From an uncultured Flavobacteriales bacterium (lineage in GTDB: Bacteria; Bacteroidota; Bacteroidia; Flavobacteriales; Crocinitomicaceae), in the NCBI GenBank assembly GCA_946478775.1, contig CAMLDR010000219.1:1-6400 (forward strand): DNA of 6,400 bases. Reading direction: 5' to 3'. Below are positions 1-6,400 of this stretch, one piece after another (within the stretch, counting starts at the first letter, position 1; each line of letters begins with the position of its first letter). The translations under genes were made by a program, and so were the position numbers. Below the pieces are notes generated by a model, which was not told where the DNA came from, did not search any database, and saw only the letters and a program-made list of their open reading frames with translations.

Positions 1-126
1 GAAAAGGAGAGAATGAACCGAAACATGGACTAAAAATAGCTTTTTTCAAATAGAAAAGATTCTCTTCCGTGAGCAGATCACAAAAAAGAACCTTTCCGAA
101 AACTATCTTTAAATGAAATTATTCGA

Positions 127-333
127 TCAATATGCGTCGCAATGGCGCTTTTTTCTAGGCTTTGATTTCTTCGGTTTTCTTGGTCTGAAATCTTTTTTCG
201 TCTCAGAAGAAGAAGTCTTCATTTCTAAAGCAGACTTGCTTTGATTAGTAACTTGTTCAGCAGCATTTACTGAACCTGCAGCACCCAAAAGGAAACCTGC
301 TGTTAAAAGGACGGAGGAAATACGAAGAGTCAT
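127..333 (-). CDS. Small secreted basic protein, function unknown
   Basis: A 68-residue protein that I do not recognise. Residues 1-24 form a clear Sec signal peptide: a short positive N-terminus (MTLRIS), a hydrophobic core (VLLTAGFLLGAAG) and an Ala-containing cleavage site, VNA before AEQ. The mature part is about 44 residues. Its first half is polar and Ser/Thr-rich. Its last third (KKDFRPRKPKKSKPRKKR) is dense in Lys, Arg and Pro, with one Cys close to the end (CDAY). Such a tail would bind anionic partners such as lipopolysaccharide, nucleic acid or cell wall; that is inference from charge alone. The gene is divergent from leuS, with about 200 bp between the two starts. No strong -7 box is visible upstream. 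The signal peptide argues that this is a real gene, but the short length leaves doubt. Confidence 0.6.
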   Translation of the reverse strand: MTLRISSVLLTAGFLLGAAGSVNAAEQVTNQSKSALEMKTSSSETKKDFRPRKPKKSKPRKKRHCDAY

Positions 334-439
334 AAGCCTTATTTTTAACTAAATAACACCAAAAATTCAATTGGTTACAGGTATTTTTTACCGGATGCGG
401 ATAAAAATGTGTGGATGGAGATAAATAGCGCTATTTTGG

Positions 440-447
440 TAACTTTG
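440..447 (+). promoter_or_regulatory. Putative leuS promoter, -7 box
   Basis: TAACTTTG matches the Bacteroidota -7 consensus TAnnTTTG at all six fixed positions. It lies 88 bp before the leuS ATG, so the transcript would have a leader of roughly 80 nt. The expected -33 TTG about 19 bp upstream is not clear (GTGGATGG lies nearby). The box is flanked by a 6-bp inverted repeat, TAGCGC at 426-431 and GCGCTA at 453-458, which could be an operator or chance. No T-box leader or other known aminoacyl-tRNA synthetase riboswitch is evident between the box and the start codon. Confidence 0.45.
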
Positions 448-535
448 CGTCGGCGCTAACCTTGCTTTATGCAGCTACGCATAGGCGAAGAGCTCTGGTG
501 CAAGCATTTACACACTTTTTAGCTAAAGTAAAAGC

Positions 536-3500
536 ATGGAATACAATTTTAATGAAATCGAGCGCAAATGGCGCAAACACTGGGCAGATCATAAAACATT
601 TGCCGCTGAGGACAACTCCGCAAAACCCAAATACTACGTGTTGGATATGTTCCCGTATCCTTCCGGAGCAGGTTTGCATGTGGGTCATCCGCTCGGTTAC
701 ATTGCTTCTGATATTTATGCGCGTTACAAACGCTTGAGAGGTTACAACGTCCTGCATCCGATGGGATACGATTCATTCGGACTGCCGGCGGAACAGTATG
801 CGATCCAAACAGGTCAGCATCCTGCCATTACAACCGAACAAAACATTGCACGTTACCGCGATCAATTGGATAAAATCGGCTTCTCATTCGACTGGGACAG
901 GGAAGTACGAACTTCCTCCCCGGAATATTACAAATGGACGCAGTGGATCTTCAAACAGATCTTCAACTCGTGGTACAATACAAAAACAGATAAAGCTGAA
1001 TCAATTGATTCGTTGATCGCCGAATTTGAACGAAACGGAAACAAAGACGTGAACGCTGTTAGCGAATTTGCGAACACATTTACAGCTGAAGAATGGAAGA
1101 AATCTTCCGAGAAAGAGCAGTCCGATATTTTGATGGAATACCGCCTGGCTTACCTGGCTGATTCGTGGGTGAACTGGTGCCCGGCTTTGGGAACGGTACT
1201 TGCCAACGACGAGGTCATCAACGGGCTTTCTGAGCGCGGCGGTCACCCGGTAGAGCAAAAACTCATGCGCCAGTGGTCGATGCGAATCAAAGCATATGCT
1301 GAACGTTTAATCACCGGTTTGGACACCGTTGACTGGACAGACGCGATCAAAGACATGCAGCGCAACTGGATCGGAAAATCGGTTGGGGCTTCGGTAAAAT
1401 TTAAAATTGATGAAACGGGGCTTCGACTCCGCTCAGCCACCGATTCATCTAGTGAGAACGGGTGGTCACCGAGCGTAGTCGAGGTGTTCACCACCCGCCC
1501 GGATACGATTTTCGGAGTATCCTTCATGGTTTTGGCACCGGAACATCCGTTGGTGGACGAAATCACAACAGCTGAATACAAAGACGCTATAGAAGCTTAC
1601 AAAACGGCCGCTTCATTGAAGTCGGAGCGCGACCGCCAGGCAGATGTGAAAAACATTACCGGTCAGTTTACCGGAGCTTATGCTATTCATCCGTTCTCGG
1701 GAGAGAAAATCCCGGTTTGGATCGGGGATTACGTCTTGGCTTCCTACGGAACAGGCGCCGTTATGGCGGTTCCTTGCGGCGATCAGCGCGACTGGGATTT
1801 TGCGAAACATTTCGACATTCCGATTAAGAACATTTTTGAGAATGTAGACATTTCCGAAGCGGCTTACTCCGAAAAAGAAGGTACGATTACCGATTCCGGT
1901 TTTTTGACCGGACTTTCGGTGAAAGAAGCCATGAAAGCTGCAATTGCAAAAATTGAAGAGCAAGGACTTGGTAAAGGAAAAACAAATTACCGTCTGCGCG
2001 ATGCGATTTTCTCCCGTCAGCGTTACTGGGGCGAACCTTTCCCGGTTTATTATAAAAATGACATTCCGTATTTGGTTGACGATGCACATTTGCCGATCGA
2101 ACTGCCGGAAGTAGATAAATATTTGCCGACAGAAGACGGTGAACCGCCATTGGCGCGCGCAGAGAAAAGTGCGTGGAAATACTCCGAAGGCGACCGCATG
2201 GAAACCAACACCATGCCGGGCTGGGCCGGAAGTTCATTTTACTTCCTGCGCTACATGGACCCGCACAACGAAAAAGAGTTCGTTTCAAAAGAAAAAGCGG
2301 ATTACTGGAACCAGGTGGATTTATACATCGGTGGTTCGGAGCACGCAACGGGTCACTTGTTGTATTCCCGTTTCTGGTGTAAATTCCTGTACGACATGGG
2401 CTTCATTTCCTTTGATGAGCCGTTTAAGAAGATGATCAACCAAGGGATGATTTTGGGTAGAAGTAGTTTTGTTTACCCAACCATGATTGGTTCAACTGGG
2501 CATCTTTCTGCAGGTGGGATTGATAATGTTGGTTTAGACAAGGTGTGTCTTTCCAAAAGTTACATTGATTCAATACTAAAAGTTTATTCCGATAATCCCA
2601 AATTGAGTAAAGAAGCAAGAATTTCCTTCACAAGAAATAGTGTTTCTATGGGTCAGATCAAATTAGAAGATCCGAATTTACATCAATTAAGAGATCGGTT
2701 ATTTAACTTAACACATAAAGACACCAATGAATTGGTTATCGGACATGACTCTTTTCGAGCAATTCATGTAGATATTTCTTTAGTTGACAATGATAAATTG
2801 GATATTGAAGCATTCAAGGTTTGGAGACCAGAATTTGCTGACGCAAAATTCATTGTGGAAAATGATGAAACTTACATCTGTGGTTCCGAAGTCGAGAAAA
2901 TGTCCAAATCGAAATTCAACGTGCAAACGCCGGATGAACTGGTAGAGAAATTTGGTGCCGACACCCTGCGTATGTACGAAATGTTCTTAGGTCCTTTGGA
3001 GCAAACCAAGCCGTGGGACACGAAAGGAATTTCGGGAGTACATAACTTCCTGCGCAAACTGTGGCGCTTGTTCTACTTGCCTGCCGGAGCCGGAGAGGCA
3101 GGCGAGGATGGAAAAGTGATTGTAACAGATTCTCCGGCAGACAAAGCTTCTTTAAAGACTTTGCATAAAACGATCAAGAAAGTAGAAGACGATTTGGAGC
3201 GTTATGCGTTCAATACGAATGTGTCGAACTTAATGATTTGCGTGAACGAACTGACGGAACAAAAATGCCACTCGAAAGAAGTGCTGGAAAAACTGGTGAT
3301 TCTATTGGCTCCATACGCTCCGCATACGGCAGAAGAATTGTGGTCGGAAGCATTGGGAAATCCTCCAGGAACGGTTTCAACCGCTCAATTCCCGGCATTT
3401 GATCCGGCCATGCTGGTAGAGGCAAATACGGTTTATCCCGTATCTTTCAATGGAAAAATGCGATTCAACGCGGAATTCCCGACTGCTTTCTCTGCCAAGG

Positions 3501-3610
3501 AAGTAGAAGAAGCGGTGTTGGCGATGCCGGAAGCACAGAAATGGCTGGAAGGAAAAGCTCCGAAAAAGGTAATCGTGGTTCCGGGGAAGATTGTGAATAT
3601 GGTGGTTTAA
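536..3610 (+). CDS. leuS: Leucyl-tRNA synthetase (LeuRS), enlarged form
   Basis: Cytoplasmic class I synthetase that charges tRNA-Leu with leucine using ATP (EC 6.1.1.4) and edits mischarged products. Visible landmarks: MFPYPSG at 38-44; the HIGH-type motif HVGH at 48-51; VNWCPALGT before the CP1 domain; editing motif TTRPDT at 319-324; editing residues D416, R418 and D419 in GDQRD, which I equate with E. coli D342, R344 and D345; [23 protein letters not shown]; and KMSKS at 788-792, followed by the anticodon-binding and C-terminal regions. MEYNFNEIE is the usual N-terminus in the phylum, which supports the ATG at 536. At 1024 residues it exceeds the roughly 940 that I recall for Bacteroidota. 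The surplus lies at about residues 296-315 (palindromic element), 648-742 (expanded leucine-specific domain, foreign codon use) and 848-857 (short hairpin insert). The frame is intact throughout, so it is probably functional and essential. Confidence 0.98.
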   Translation: MEYNFNEIERKWRKHWADHKTFAAEDNSAKPKYYVLDMFPYPSGAGLHVGHPLGYIASDIYARYKRLRGYNVLHPMGYDSFGLPAEQYAIQTGQHPAITTEQNIARYRDQLDKIGFSFDWDREVRTSSPEYYKWTQWIFKQIFNSWYNTKTDKAESIDSLIAEFERNGNKDVNAVSEFANTFTAEEWKKSSEKEQSDILMEYRLAYLADSWVNWCPALGTVLANDEVINGLSERGGHPVEQKLMRQWSMRIKAYAERLITGLDTVDWTDAIKDMQRNWIGKSVGASVKFKIDETGLRLRSATDSSSENGWSPSVVEVFTTRPDTIFGVSFMVLAPEHPLVDEITTAEYKDAIEAYKTAASLKSERDRQADVKNITGQFTGAYAIHPFSGEKIPVWIGDYVLASYGTGAVMAVPCGDQRDWDFAKHFDIPIKNIFENVDISEAAYSEKEGTITDSGFLTGLSVKEAMKAAIAKIEEQGLGKGKTNYRLRDAIFSRQRYWGEPFPVYYKNDIPYLVDDAHLPIELPEVDKYLPTEDGEPPLARAEKSAWKYSEGDRMETNTMPGWAGSSFYFLRYMDPHNEKEFVSKEKADYWNQVDLYIGGSEHATGHLLYSRFWCKFLYDMGFISFDEPFKKMINQGMILGRSSFVYPTMIGSTGHLSAGGIDNVGLDKVCLSKSYIDSILKVYSDNPKLSKEARISFTRNSVSMGQIKLEDPNLHQLRDRLFNLTHKDTNELVIGHDSFRAIHVDISLVDNDKLDIEAFKVWRPEFADAKFIVENDETYICGSEVEKMSKSKFNVQTPDELVEKFGADTLRMYEMFLGPLEQTKPWDTKGISGVHNFLRKLWRLFYLPAGAGEAGEDGKVIVTDSPADKASLKTLHKTIKKVEDDLERYAFNTNVSNLMICVNELTEQKCHSKEVLEKLVILLAPYAPHTAEELWSEALGNPPGTVSTAQFPAFDPAMLVEANTVYPVSFNGKMRFNAEFPTAFSAKEVEEAVLAMPEAQKWLEGKAPKKVIVVPGKIVNMVV
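1421..1484. repeat. Imperfect palindromic repeat inserted in leuS
   Basis: The left arm at 1421-1441 begins CTTCGACTCCGCTCAG and ends CCACC. The right arm at 1461-1484 begins GGTGG and ends GAGCGTAGTCGAGG. The arms pair over most of their length, with three extra bases and a few mismatches in the right arm, around a loop of about 19 nt. The CTTCGACTCCGCTCAG core resembles dispersed palindromic repeats that I recall from intergenic regions of Bacteroidota genomes; this is memory, not a search. Within leuS it encodes about residues 296-315 (from [11 protein letters not shown] to PSVV). These interrupt an otherwise family-like path from VKFKIDE to [10 protein letters not shown]. The insertion keeps the frame and adds no stop codon. 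Confidence 0.72.
2456..2890 (+). other. AT-rich mosaic segment in leuS
   Basis: This part of leuS has composition and codon use unlike the rest of the gene. By hand count, 2521-2820 has 94 G+C in 300 bases (31%), while 2221-2400 has 86 in 180 (48%). Arginine is AGA in 5 of 7 codons here and in 1 of 35 elsewhere in leuS. Leucine is TTA in 7 of 13 codons here and rare outside. The segment covers residues about 641-785, the leucine-specific domain just before KMSKS. There are 95 residues between FVY (645-647) and IHVD (743-746), where I recall about 21 in relatives. Its second part ([21 protein letters not shown]) is family-like, so this is a replaced piece of leuS rather than an unrelated insertion. 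The edges are approximate. Confidence 0.75.
3076..3106. repeat. Short GC-rich hairpin insert in leuS
   Basis: CTTGCCTGCC (3076-3085) pairs with GGCAGGCGAG (3097-3106) as a 10-bp stem with one G-T pair, around an 11-base loop. It encodes [11 protein letters not shown] (residues 848-858), a Gly/Ala/Glu-rich stretch between the conserved LWRLFY helix and the segment leading to [22 protein letters not shown]. Related enzymes, as I recall them, have only a few residues here, so this looks like a second small palindromic insertion at a tolerant loop. It could also be ordinary loop variation. Confidence 0.5.
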
Positions 3611-3633
3611 AGCGTTTTTTCGGAGAAGATTTG

Positions 3634-3641
3634 TAATTTGG
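3634..3641 (+). promoter_or_regulatory. Possible promoter for the 3662 gene
   Basis: TAATTTGG matches TAnnTTTG at five of six fixed positions and lies 21 bp before the start codon, in the 51-bp gap after leuS. No clear -33 TTG is present. No leuS terminator hairpin is visible in the gap, so read-through from leuS is equally possible. Confidence 0.3.
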
Positions 3642-3661
3642 CGCTCTAATTTTAACTATCT

Positions 3662-4189
3662 ATGTTCAAACTAAAAGGAATTATTGGCGCTATCGTGTTG
3701 GTATGTGTATTACTAACCTTGCTGATTACATTTATCATCCGGTCCAAAAGAAAAGCAGGAATCAAAAAATTTTTGGAGCGCAGCGGGATTACTTACAACA
3801 CTTTACTCCAGGCTCACGAGTCGGGGCACTATGTGGCAGTCGACAGTGAAAAAAAACAATTTCACCTGGCGATTTATTCGAAATCCAAAAAGGGATATCA
3901 GTTCAAAACATTCGGATTCAATCAGATAGAACAATTGGAAGTATATCATGAAGGAAGGGTTGTGGGCCGGCTAACGGATGAAAAAAACGAACTGTTTCGT
4001 GTGGGTATTCCGGAATCCGGATTGGTTTCCGTTAGATTGTATATCAAAGAAATACAGATGCCTTATTGGATGAAACTGGATTTCGTAGCTGAAGGAAACG
4101 GAAGTGCATTGAGCAACTCTTCACTGGAGAAAAAAGTGAATACCTGGATCACTTCGTTCCATGAAATGATGAATAGCGAAAAAGGATAA
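3662..4189 (+). CDS. Single-pass membrane protein, function unknown
   Basis: A 175-residue protein that I cannot assign to a family. Residues 6-26 (GIIGAIVLVCVLLTLLITFII) are one transmembrane helix. The positive cluster RSKRKAGIKK right after it places the larger C-terminal part in the cytoplasm by the positive-inside rule. The soluble part alternates short beta-like strands: HYVAVDSEKKQFHLAIYSK, YQFKTFGFNQIEQLEVYHEG, VVGRLTDEKNELFRVGI, LVSVRLYIKEI. It ends in a likely helix, LEKKVNTWITSFHEMM. Strand pairs with a D-x-x-x-K turn followed by a terminal helix recall bacterial PH-like domains; that is a weak structural guess. There is no signal peptidase site, so the N-terminal helix is probably an anchor. 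It lies 51 bp after leuS on the same strand and ends just before a strong hairpin, so it may be the last gene of that transcript. Nothing links it to tRNA charging. Confidence 0.88.
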   Translation: MFKLKGIIGAIVLVCVLLTLLITFIIRSKRKAGIKKFLERSGITYNTLLQAHESGHYVAVDSEKKQFHLAIYSKSKKGYQFKTFGFNQIEQLEVYHEGRVVGRLTDEKNELFRVGIPESGLVSVRLYIKEIQMPYWMKLDFVAEGNGSALSNSSLEKKVNTWITSFHEMMNSEKG

Positions 4190-4197
4190 GGAATTGA

Positions 4198-4229
4198 TGT
4201 ATCCTCCCTGGCAAAAAAGGGAGGATACA
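4198..4229. terminator. Bidirectional hairpin terminator
   Basis: TGTATCCTCCCT (4198-4209) and AGGGAGGATACA (4218-4229) form a perfect 12-bp stem with an 8-base loop. It starts 9 bp after the stop of the 3662 gene and lies 11 bp beyond the stop of the convergent gene at 4241, so one structure can serve both strands. Neither side has a long T tract (GATCATTTGAGTT follows on the plus strand), so termination may depend on the stem more than in a classic intrinsic terminator. Confidence 0.8.
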
Positions 4230-4240
4230 GATCATTTGAG

Positions 4241-5710
4241 TTAATATACCTTTAATATTTTCATGGTATGCCCTTCGGCGGTGTGAATAAAATAAACTCC
4301 CGCTTCGAAGTCAGAAATATCAATCGTTAATTGTTTATCGACACTGGCTTTCAGCATTTGTTTTCCATTCACGTTACAAATTGCAAGCTTTGTTGGCTGA
4401 ACAACAGAAATGGTTAGTGAATTCACCGCCGGATTTGGGTAAACAGCCAGGTGCTGATCACTGTTTTCCGAGATCCCGGTTGTACCAGCTACCAAATTGT
4501 ATTTCGCTAGAATTATTTGGGTTATATTTTCACTGATTTGGGTCTTTCCTGCAGCATACAGATGTTGACTGCCATCAGTTGTAACAGATAAGAATTCACC
4601 GGTATCATCTATCCCGTTTGGCATGGTTTCTCTTACAAAAGTTGGGTCAACAACTCCTAAAGTGTCGAACAGGAATACATCGTAAAGGTTCAGTTTTGTG
4701 CCCACTGCAGCTATCTTATTTGTATGGAGCATTTTAATATCGTGAATAAAAGAACCTGTGCTTCCAAGCGAATAACCTGTACTGTTGAAATCGGTGTTCA
4801 AAGCCCCCAAATGATCCAATGAACAAAGCATTGATTTCGAATTTGCTACTCCGCCTAAAAAAATGTTCCCATTTGGCAAAACTTGCATAGCAAACACTCT
4901 ATTATCTCCCAGCTCATCCACACTAAACATCTTTTTGCCATTGGTACCAAAACTACTCACCAGCGATTGACCGTTCGCACTGATCTGTGCAATAGCAATA
5001 TCTGCAATCAGATCTACACCGATTGTATATCCTGCCACGTAAAATGAATTATCTGCATTTATATGCAATGCGGTTCCAACACTAGTTGTTCCGAAACTAA
5101 CACCCACGTACCCCGGAACACTGGTACCAAAAGTAGGATCGTCCGCACCCGTGATGGTCATTTTTGCAATGATAAAATCACTTCCGGTACTGTTGTTCAA
5201 AACTCCCAAACACAGCATCCCACCATCCGGAAGGGCAACAATGTCATTGAATTCATGAGGCATGGAAAATCCTGTTAAGCGAATGCCATCAGTGTTAAAA
5301 CTCACGTCCATCGTACCATTTGAATTTAAACGTACCACCTGAGCCACATTGTCTCGTCGTCCGGCAATTAGAATTTTATTGTCCACAGTCAAGGTTGCGC
5401 AGTTTGCGGTTTGGAAAGTCCCGGGTAATGAAGCAATGGTGGCAACTCCATTGGTGCCGAAACCAGTGTCCGGTGTACCGTCAGTATTATAGCGATAAAC
5501 GTGGATATCACCGCTTTGTCCTGAAGTATAAGAATCACCGACAACAACCGTTTTTCCGTCGCCTTGAAGCAATACTTCAGCACCTCTACTGATATTTTTG
5601 GTCCCAAATTGAAAGGTCAATCCATCCGAACTAAATGAGGTGTTGAGTGATCCGATTTGAGCAAACGCAGCACTTGACAGGAAGATTGAAGCAAATAATA
5701 GTGTTTTCAT
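4241..5710 (-). CDS. Secreted delta-60 repeat protein with type IX sorting domain
   Basis: A 489-residue secreted protein. Residues 1-17 (MKTLLFASIFLSSAAFA) are a Sec signal peptide, with cleavage before QIGS. Seven delta-60-type repeats follow, recognised by G-x-x-D-x-x-F-x-x-x-G cores at about 20-30 (SLNTSFSSDG), 78-88 (GTPDTGFGTNG), 132-142 (GTMDVSFNTDG), 188-200, 247-258, 302-312 and 352-366. Strands such as GDGKTVVVGD and NNKILIAGR-like segments lie between them. The 50-59 residue spacing and the count of seven fit a single beta-propeller, which is inference. Residues about 421-489 (LAVYPNP ... GVYFIHTAEGHTMKILKVY) are a type A sorting domain of the type IX system: it directs export across the outer membrane and is normally removed and replaced by a surface anchor. 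No catalytic motif is visible, so ligand binding or a structural role is likeliest. It lies 39 bp downstream of a paralogue and is probably co-transcribed with it. Confidence 0.93.
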   Translation of the reverse strand: MKTLLFASIFLSSAAFAQIGSLNTSFSSDGLTFQFGTKNISRGAEVLLQGDGKTVVVGDSYTSGQSGDIHVYRYNTDGTPDTGFGTNGVATIASLPGTFQTANCATLTVDNKILIAGRRDNVAQVVRLNSNGTMDVSFNTDGIRLTGFSMPHEFNDIVALPDGGMLCLGVLNNSTGSDFIIAKMTITGADDPTFGTSVPGYVGVSFGTTSVGTALHINADNSFYVAGYTIGVDLIADIAIAQISANGQSLVSSFGTNGKKMFSVDELGDNRVFAMQVLPNGNIFLGGVANSKSMLCSLDHLGALNTDFNSTGYSLGSTGSFIHDIKMLHTNKIAAVGTKLNLYDVFLFDTLGVVDPTFVRETMPNGIDDTGEFLSVTTDGSQHLYAAGKTQISENITQIILAKYNLVAGTTGISENSDQHLAVYPNPAVNSLTISVVQPTKLAICNVNGKQMLKASVDKQLTIDISDFEAGVYFIHTAEGHTMKILKVY

Positions 5711-5749
5711 GAATTTTGTTTTTGAATTAATAATCGAACCTTCAGGTAA

Positions 5750-6400
5750 TTATTCTTTTACGACTTTCATGGTTTGCCCTTCGGCTGTATGAATGAAATA
5801 GATGCCCGAAGCAAATCCGGAAAGATCAATTGCTTTTTGATTCTCAACTGTTGTTGTCAGGATTTCTGTTCCGTTGATTGTGCGCACTGAAATGCCGGTT
5901 GGTTTTGAAACTGAAATTGATATTGTTCCATTCGTTGGATTGGGGTAAACGGCTAGTTGATTTGCGTTGGGTTCCTCCATACTGTTTGTACTTTCCGACA
6001 TGAGCATTCTCCCAACAACAATACCTGTGTTGAAATTATCTATGTAAAAACTTTTTACGTAAATCATTTTTCCATCAGGTTGAAAAGCAAAATCCTGAAC
6101 TTGAGCATTCGGAAAATTGGATTCTGTAATCATTCCATCCGTGTCGATTTGTGTATTGAAAGCTCCGGCTGAAGTTAAAAATACAAAGAGCGAGTATTGA
6201 ATACTTGAAAGTGAAATATGTCCACCGGCGATAATTTCGTCGTTTGCGGTAACTCTTAATTTATTGATTCCGGAGTAATCTGATGGAATCGAATGTGTTC
6301 CAAATGTAGCATCATAAACCCCATCTGCGTTTAATTTTACAAAACCACCACGCGTAATGTCCCAAGGTTGTGAACCGGTCCAATAACCCATTCCGCCAAC
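5750..6400 (-). CDS. Delta-60 repeat protein with type IX sorting domain, 5' end missing
   Basis: The frame is open through the right edge. The codons before the first visible Met read V-G-G, giving VGGMGYWTG, a typical mid-repeat strand, so that Met is internal and the start lies outside the window. Counting from that Met, delta-60 cores are seen at 24-34 (GVYDATFGTHS) and 76-86 (GAFNTQIDTDG), with the strand partners NDEIIAGGH and QPDGKMIYVKSF. Residues 146-213 (LAVYPNPTNG ... GIYFIHTAEGQTMKVVKE) are a type A type IX sorting domain. Aligned without gaps, 34 of 67 residues of this domain match the neighbouring gene at 4241-5710, so the two are tandem paralogues. The product is expected to be exported by the Sec and type IX systems and attached to the cell surface or released. 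Its ligand is unknown. Confidence 0.92.
   Translation of the reverse strand, partial: VGGMGYWTGSQPWDITRGGFVKLNADGVYDATFGTHSIPSDYSGINKLRVTANDEIIAGGHISLSSIQYSLFVFLTSAGAFNTQIDTDGMITESNFPNAQVQDFAFQPDGKMIYVKSFYIDNFNTGIVVGRMLMSESTNSMEEPNANQLAVYPNPTNGTISISVSKPTGISVRTINGTEILTTTVENQKAIDLSGFASGIYFIHTAEGQTMKVVKE

Noticed and set aside
1..33. Short plus-strand frame with GGAGAG before ATG, ending TAA at 31-33 (MNRNMD)
   Set aside because: Only six codons. It could equally be the tail of a gene entering from the left edge; the sequence cannot decide, and several frames close within the first 51 bases.
8..65. Inverted repeat AGAGAAT / ATTCTCT as a possible terminator
   Set aside because: Seven bases with a loop of about 44 in AT-rich sequence; too weak to support a call.
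448..535. T-box or leucine attenuator leader before leuS
   Set aside because: No T-box core, no run of leucine codons in a short leader frame, and no paired terminator and antiterminator hairpins.
462..757. Overlapping open frames on both strands around the leuS start
   Set aside because: They overlap the firmly identified leuS start region and show no domain, signal peptide or credible codon use.
1613..2348. Long minus-strand open frames of about 150 codons inside leuS
   Set aside because: Antisense shadows of leuS; their translations show no recognisable motifs.
2456..2890. Intein or intron inside leuS
   Set aside because: No intein splice-junction residues or homing endonuclease motif, and the second half of the segment aligns with normal LeuRS sequence.
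6389..6391. Met at the right edge as the start of the last gene
   Set aside because: The frame stays open upstream (V-G-G) and the Met lies inside a delta-60 strand with no signal peptide, so the gene is truncated by the window.

Overview
The window looks like a chromosomal fragment from a Bacteroidota bacterium, probably of the order Flavobacteriales. Three things point there. The leucyl-tRNA synthetase has the form I associate with Bacteroidota (MEYNFNEIE start, [38 protein letters not shown]). Two proteins carry type IX secretion C-terminal sorting domains (LAVYPNP ... GVYFIHTAEG...MK). A TAnnTTTG-like -7 box lies ahead of leuS and translation starts lack strong Shine-Dalgarno sequences. 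The genus cannot be set from the sequence alone.

Layout. Positions 1-126 hold no convincing gene. A small minus-strand gene (127-333) encodes a secreted, very basic 68-residue protein and is divergent from leuS. leuS (536-3610, plus) takes up half the window. A single-pass membrane protein of unknown function (3662-4189, plus) follows and ends at a perfect 12-bp hairpin (4198-4229). That hairpin separates it from two convergent minus-strand genes. These are tandem paralogues: a complete 489-residue secreted protein with seven delta-60-type repeats (4241-5710), and upstream of it a second delta-60/type IX protein (5750-6400) whose 5' part lies beyond the right edge. The 39-bp gap and shared strand suggest that these two are co-transcribed.

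The most unusual object is leuS. It predicts 1024 residues, roughly 80 more than I recall for Bacteroidota LeuRS, and the frame stays open with all catalytic signatures present. Three segments account for the excess: (a) an imperfect palindromic element (about 1421-1484) inserted in frame just before the TTRPDT editing motif; (b) an AT-rich stretch (about 2456-2890, 31% G+C in its core against about 48% just upstream) with foreign codon choice, which enlarges the leucine-specific domain before KMSKS; (c) a short GC-rich hairpin (3076-3106) encoding [11 protein letters not shown] after the catalytic core. The gene therefore looks like a mosaic shaped by palindromic-repeat insertion and by local recombination. 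I found no evidence for a defence system, CRISPR array, tRNA, rRNA or transposase.
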